From Pseudomonas baltica (lineage in GTDB: Bacteria > Pseudomonadota > Gammaproteobacteria > Pseudomonadales > Pseudomonadaceae), in NCBI RefSeq assembly GCF_031880315.1, contig NZ_CP134771.1, positions 3,498,501 through 3,562,500 of the forward strand: a stretch of DNA of 64,000 bases, read 5' to 3'. Each line of letters starts with the position of its first letter. Position 1 is the stretch's first letter. Shown here in pieces: positions 61,611 through 64,000 of this stretch. A program made the translations under genes and the position numbers. The notes under the pieces are model-generated. The model did no database searches and was not told where the DNA came from. It was given only the letters and a program-made list of their open reading frames with translations.

Positions 61611-62135
61611 ATGGCCGGTAAACCCGCCGCACGCGTCACCGATCCCACTGCCTGCCCGAAGACCGGGCATGGCACCAATCCGATCGCCTCGGGTTCGCCG
61701 GACACGTTCTTCGACGGCCTGCCAGCGGCGCGCCTTAACGATCCCAGCGCCTGCGGCGGCAAGATCGTCAGCGGCGTGTCGTCGACCGTGTTCATCAACG
61801 GTATGAACGCCGCCACCGTCGGTTCGGTGGGCGACCATGGCAACACCGTGACCAGTGGGTCGGGCACCGTGATCATCGGCGATACCCACATCCCGGCGCC
61901 GGTCACTCCGGTGTCGCCGATGCAGACCAACGCCCCGTTCGACGACCACTTCGCCGTGATCTGCCAAGCCACCGGCGCGCCCCTGGCCGGAGTGCCATAC
62001 ACCGTGCAACTGGCCAACGGCACGCAATTGACCGGCATCACCGATGACGCCGGCAAGACCCGCAAGATCACCAGCTCGACCGCCGATGCGGTGACCCTGG
62101 TGGTTCCTGAGCAGACCGAAGTCGTTATCGGCTGA
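61611..62135 (+). CDS. PAAR-domain spike-tip protein of the type VI cluster
   Basis: The product has 174 residues. PAAR domain at 1-95 (AGKPAARVTDPTACPKTGHG, SGSPDTFFDGLPAARLND, VNSGTVIIGDTHIPAP-like) and a beta-rich extension at 105-174 (FAVICQATGAPLAGVPYTVQL) reminiscent of a small Ig/transthyretin fold. It closely parallels the PAAR protein at 15461-15985. It probably recruits the DUF6402 protein encoded 54 bp downstream. Confidence 0.9.
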   Translation: MAGKPAARVTDPTACPKTGHGTNPIASGSPDTFFDGLPAARLNDPSACGGKIVSGVSSTVFINGMNAATVGSVGDHGNTVTSGSGTVIIGDTHIPAPVTPVSPMQTNAPFDDHFAVICQATGAPLAGVPYTVQLANGTQLTGITDDAGKTRKITSSTADAVTLVVPEQTEVVIG

Positions 62136-62189
62136 TCGATAGCTGAAACCAGAAACCCGCAATTCATCGCAACGCAGGAAGCACGCTAA

Positions 62190-63131
62190 ATGGCCGACAC
62201 CATCGCCACCTCGACATTAACGCCCAAGGCTAATACAGACGGGAAGACTGTGCCTGTGCGTCAGTTCAAGATCACGGATATTCCGGATGCAATGAGGAAG
62301 ATGGATTGGCCAGTGGCGGCGCAGTTGATGGAGTATTGGTTTAATGGGGAGCCTTGGCCGACCGAAGATGGGTCAATAGTGGCCGCGGTGAAGTCTCATC
62401 ACGAGCATGCGCCAAAGAAATATATTAACGAATCGATCATAAAAATGGATTGGGTTCTAAGTTTTCCCAAAGTGCACAGCTATCTTGACGAGCTCAGAGC
62501 CGTATGGCGAGGTCCTCGTGCTCAGGATGAAATATGTAAAAAGTTCAAAAATAATTTTGGTTCAGCTTTGCCAGCTACTTATAAGTTGAATTTTTTTGGC
62601 CACGGGCCGTTGGCTGAGAATTTCGGTTATTTTAATTATAAGCGTGTTGATTTTGACCCGGTGGGCGGTGAGGTTGATGAGCTCAGAGCTGCTCTAGGTA
62701 ATTTTAACTTAAGGGTTGTTGCAGAGGGGGACATGGTAGTAACGGCTAGTGCGTATGTGTTCTATCCAGTTAAGCTAGGTTTTTATATTGATGATTGCTA
62801 CGACTTTAACGATGAGTCTGATTGGTGGCGGCCCAGTCAACTTTTAGGGTTTTGGGGGTTCAATGGCCTGGCCATGAGTATTCCCGAGGTGATGGCTCGC
62901 GGTCTCAGTACCGACGAGCAGTTGCAAAGCCTGGCGTTGCAGTCTATGACTGGATATGAAAAGTTTTTTGATCAACGATATGCTGACATTGATAGCCAGC
63001 GGTATTATCTTATTCAGAATAAAAACTTTCAAGATTACAGGCGAAAATATAGTAGAGGCGGTGACTTTAAGATTTCTTCAGATATTTACTATGAAGATAT
63101 AGTCTCGCCACCATTGGTATTTGAGAAATGA
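62190..63131 (+). CDS. DUF6402 family protein, putative type VI effector
   Basis: The product has 313 residues without signal peptide. It has the DUF6402 outline: FKITDIPDAMRKMDWPVAAQLMEYWFNG (25-52), IIKMDWVLSFPKVHSYLDEL, GFYIDDCYDFNDESDWWRPSQLLGFWGFNG (about 195-225) and a C-terminal GGDFKISSDIYYED. Its place directly after PAAR and before two coupled membrane-anchored genes makes it a likely secreted toxin. No catalytic motif is recognised, so the activity is unknown. DNA turns AT-rich after about codon 70, unlike the tss genes. Confidence 0.75.
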   Translation: MADTIATSTLTPKANTDGKTVPVRQFKITDIPDAMRKMDWPVAAQLMEYWFNGEPWPTEDGSIVAAVKSHHEHAPKKYINESIIKMDWVLSFPKVHSYLDELRAVWRGPRAQDEICKKFKNNFGSALPATYKLNFFGHGPLAENFGYFNYKRVDFDPVGGEVDELRAALGNFNLRVVAEGDMVVTASAYVFYPVKLGFYIDDCYDFNDESDWWRPSQLLGFWGFNGLAMSIPEVMARGLSTDEQLQSLALQSMTGYEKFFDQRYADIDSQRYYLIQNKNFQDYRRKYSRGGDFKISSDIYYEDIVSPPLVFEK

Positions 63132-63544
63132 AAAATCGTCGATGGCTGATTTATAGTTTTTTAGCTTTGATGTGTATTTTTTTTACAGTTTTCATGCTGT
63201 TCGTGCGTTCTTCGATTACTCATGAAAGCTCCGTAAGCTTTATGAGCGACTCGGGCGATTATCGTTTAGACTCAGTAAGGGTCGCTCCGCCATTTACATT
63301 TCGCAGCTATGCTTATCTGCGGCTCACCGAGGTTCAACATCCAGCGCGGGTGTACCGTAGTCCACTAATGGATGCAGATTCCTTGGAGATGGTTGGATTC
63401 GAAACACCGAATGAAGTAGGGGTGGCGTGGCTGACATTTTATAAATCAGAGCATCGCTTTAGAGTCACTATTCCCCAGTGGACTGAAAACTGGCTGAATA
63501 TTTTCATTAGTAATACGCCTTATGAAGCCTCGTCTGATGACTAA
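63128..63544 (+). CDS. Membrane-anchored putative immunity protein 1
   Basis: The product has 138 residues; its ATG overlaps the TGA of the DUF6402 gene in ATGA. An N-terminal signal-anchor (about 6-26, WLIYSFLALMCIFFTVFMLFV) precedes a periplasmic part with SGDYRLDSVRVAPP, AYLRLTEVQHPARVYRSPL and NWLNIFISNTPYEASSD. It is homologous to the next gene. Periplasmic immunity suggests an effector acting in the envelope. No named family was recognised. Confidence 0.7.
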   Translation: MKNRRWLIYSFLALMCIFFTVFMLFVRSSITHESSVSFMSDSGDYRLDSVRVAPPFTFRSYAYLRLTEVQHPARVYRSPLMDADSLEMVGFETPNEVGVAWLTFYKSEHRFRVTIPQWTENWLNIFISNTPYEASSDD

Positions 63545-63968
63545 GTATTGTTTCAGCATTTGCTCAGTGCTGGTGCCGGTGCCGGTGCCGGTGCCGGTGC
63601 TGGTGCTGGTGCTGTTTGCACTGTTTGTATGGCATGCTCTCCAGACCTCGGCATCGTTTGGGTTTAATAGTGCCTCTGGAAACTATCGTCTCGAATACGT
63701 GAGAATAGATCCGCCTTCCCCTTTTTACAATCTAGCTTATATGAGGGTGATAGATCTGAAACACTCTGATCAGGTGTTCAGAAGCCCTGTGGCAGATGCC
63801 GAATCCCTGGAAATGCGGGCTATTGAGACGAGAGATGAAGTCGGTGTCTCGTTTCTGAGGTTTAACAAAGTCCAGCACCGATTCAATGTTTTGATTCCAG
63901 GGTGGGAAGAGAGTTTCTTGAATATTTTCGTCAGCAATACTCCATACGATGTATCGGCAGATGAATAA
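63522..63968 (+). CDS. Membrane-anchored putative immunity protein 2, tandem paralogue
   Basis: The product has 148 residues and overlaps the previous gene by 23 bp. A start at 63522 aligns with its paralogue; 63537 is possible. The signal-anchor contains VPVPVPVPVLVLVLFALF, encoded by a hexanucleotide tract (63568-63614). The periplasmic part mirrors protein 1: SGNYRLEYVRIDPP, AYMRVIDLKHSDQVFRSPV, FLNIFVSNTPYDVSAD. Duplicated immunity genes often differ in specificity. Only 32 bp remain before the window ends. Confidence 0.7.
   Translation: MKPRLMTKYCFSICSVLVPVPVPVPVLVLVLFALFVWHALQTSASFGFNSASGNYRLEYVRIDPPSPFYNLAYMRVIDLKHSDQVFRSPVADAESLEMRAIETRDEVGVSFLRFNKVQHRFNVLIPGWEESFLNIFVSNTPYDVSADE
63568..63614 (+). 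repeat. Hexanucleotide tract GGTGCY
   Basis: About seven or eight copies of GGTGCC/GGTGCT in tandem encode alternating Val-Pro then Val-Leu in the membrane anchor of immunity protein 2. A six-base unit changes length without shifting the frame. Confidence 0.85.
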
Positions 63969-64000
63969 AGTCCTGAAGACGCTGTGCCTGCTAACCAGCA

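Overview
The window is chromosomal DNA from a Pseudomonas of the fluorescens/putida type. The evidence is gene order: uvrD, the pyruvate carboxylase pair with its LysR and RpiR-type regulators, aspA, purEK, pstSCAB-phoU, phoBR, ubiCA, rubredoxin and HU follow one another as in Pseudomonas chromosomes. The GC-rich codon use and many copies of the Pseudomonas REP palindrome agree. No tRNA, rRNA, CRISPR array or insertion sequence was seen.

Layout. 0-10 kb: the end of a DUF3617 gene, a small secreted Cys-rich protein, a CobW-like GTPase, a DUF3301 protein, pdxY, an acyl-CoA thioesterase, a CPA2 antiporter, a SMI1/KNR4 protein, a Tim44-like protein and uvrD. 10-16 kb: a PAS-GGDEF-EAL protein, a DUF3077 gene behind a highly structured leader, then a leftward type VI secretion cassette (PAAR, VRR-NUC nuclease, DUF3396 immunity). 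16-22 kb: an RccR-like regulator, a PA3496-family protein, a PycR-like LysR and pycA-pycB. 22-31 kb: an autotransporter, two GNAT enzymes, PaiB, a MocR regulator whose linker carries five 12-bp DnaA-box-like repeats, a bestrophin and an asparaginase. 31-39.6 kb: aspA with a divergent LysR, a small unknown pair beside a secreted metzincin, purEK, small membrane and exported proteins, a mutarotase and a second thioesterase. 40-48.3 kb: an MHS transporter, then the phosphate operon pstS, pstCAB, phoU with Pho boxes. 48.4-57.1 kb: a response regulator, an M23 peptidase, a CorC/HlyC protein, phoR, phoB, a COG4315 protein, ubiA, ubiC, rubredoxin and HU. 57.5-64 kb: the start of a type VI secretion cluster (tssA, tssB, tssC, tssE, PAAR), a DUF6402 putative effector and two tandem membrane-anchored putative immunity genes in AT-rich DNA.

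How the parts work together. PhoR-PhoB controls the pst operon 10 kb away, and Pho boxes precede pstS, pstC and phoB itself. RccR and PycR flank the pyruvate carboxylase genes that feed oxaloacetate. The two PAAR proteins, 46 kb apart, are clear paralogues, so the lone VRR-NUC cassette probably supplies a second tip and payload for the apparatus at the right end.

The least explained elements are the DUF3077 leader, in which one segment can pair either with an upstream copy or with the ribosome binding site; the 12-bp DnaA-box-like array written with rare TTA codons inside the MocR gene; the duplicated putative immunity genes with a hexanucleotide tract; and the metzincin/glycine-rich/micro-membrane-protein locus.
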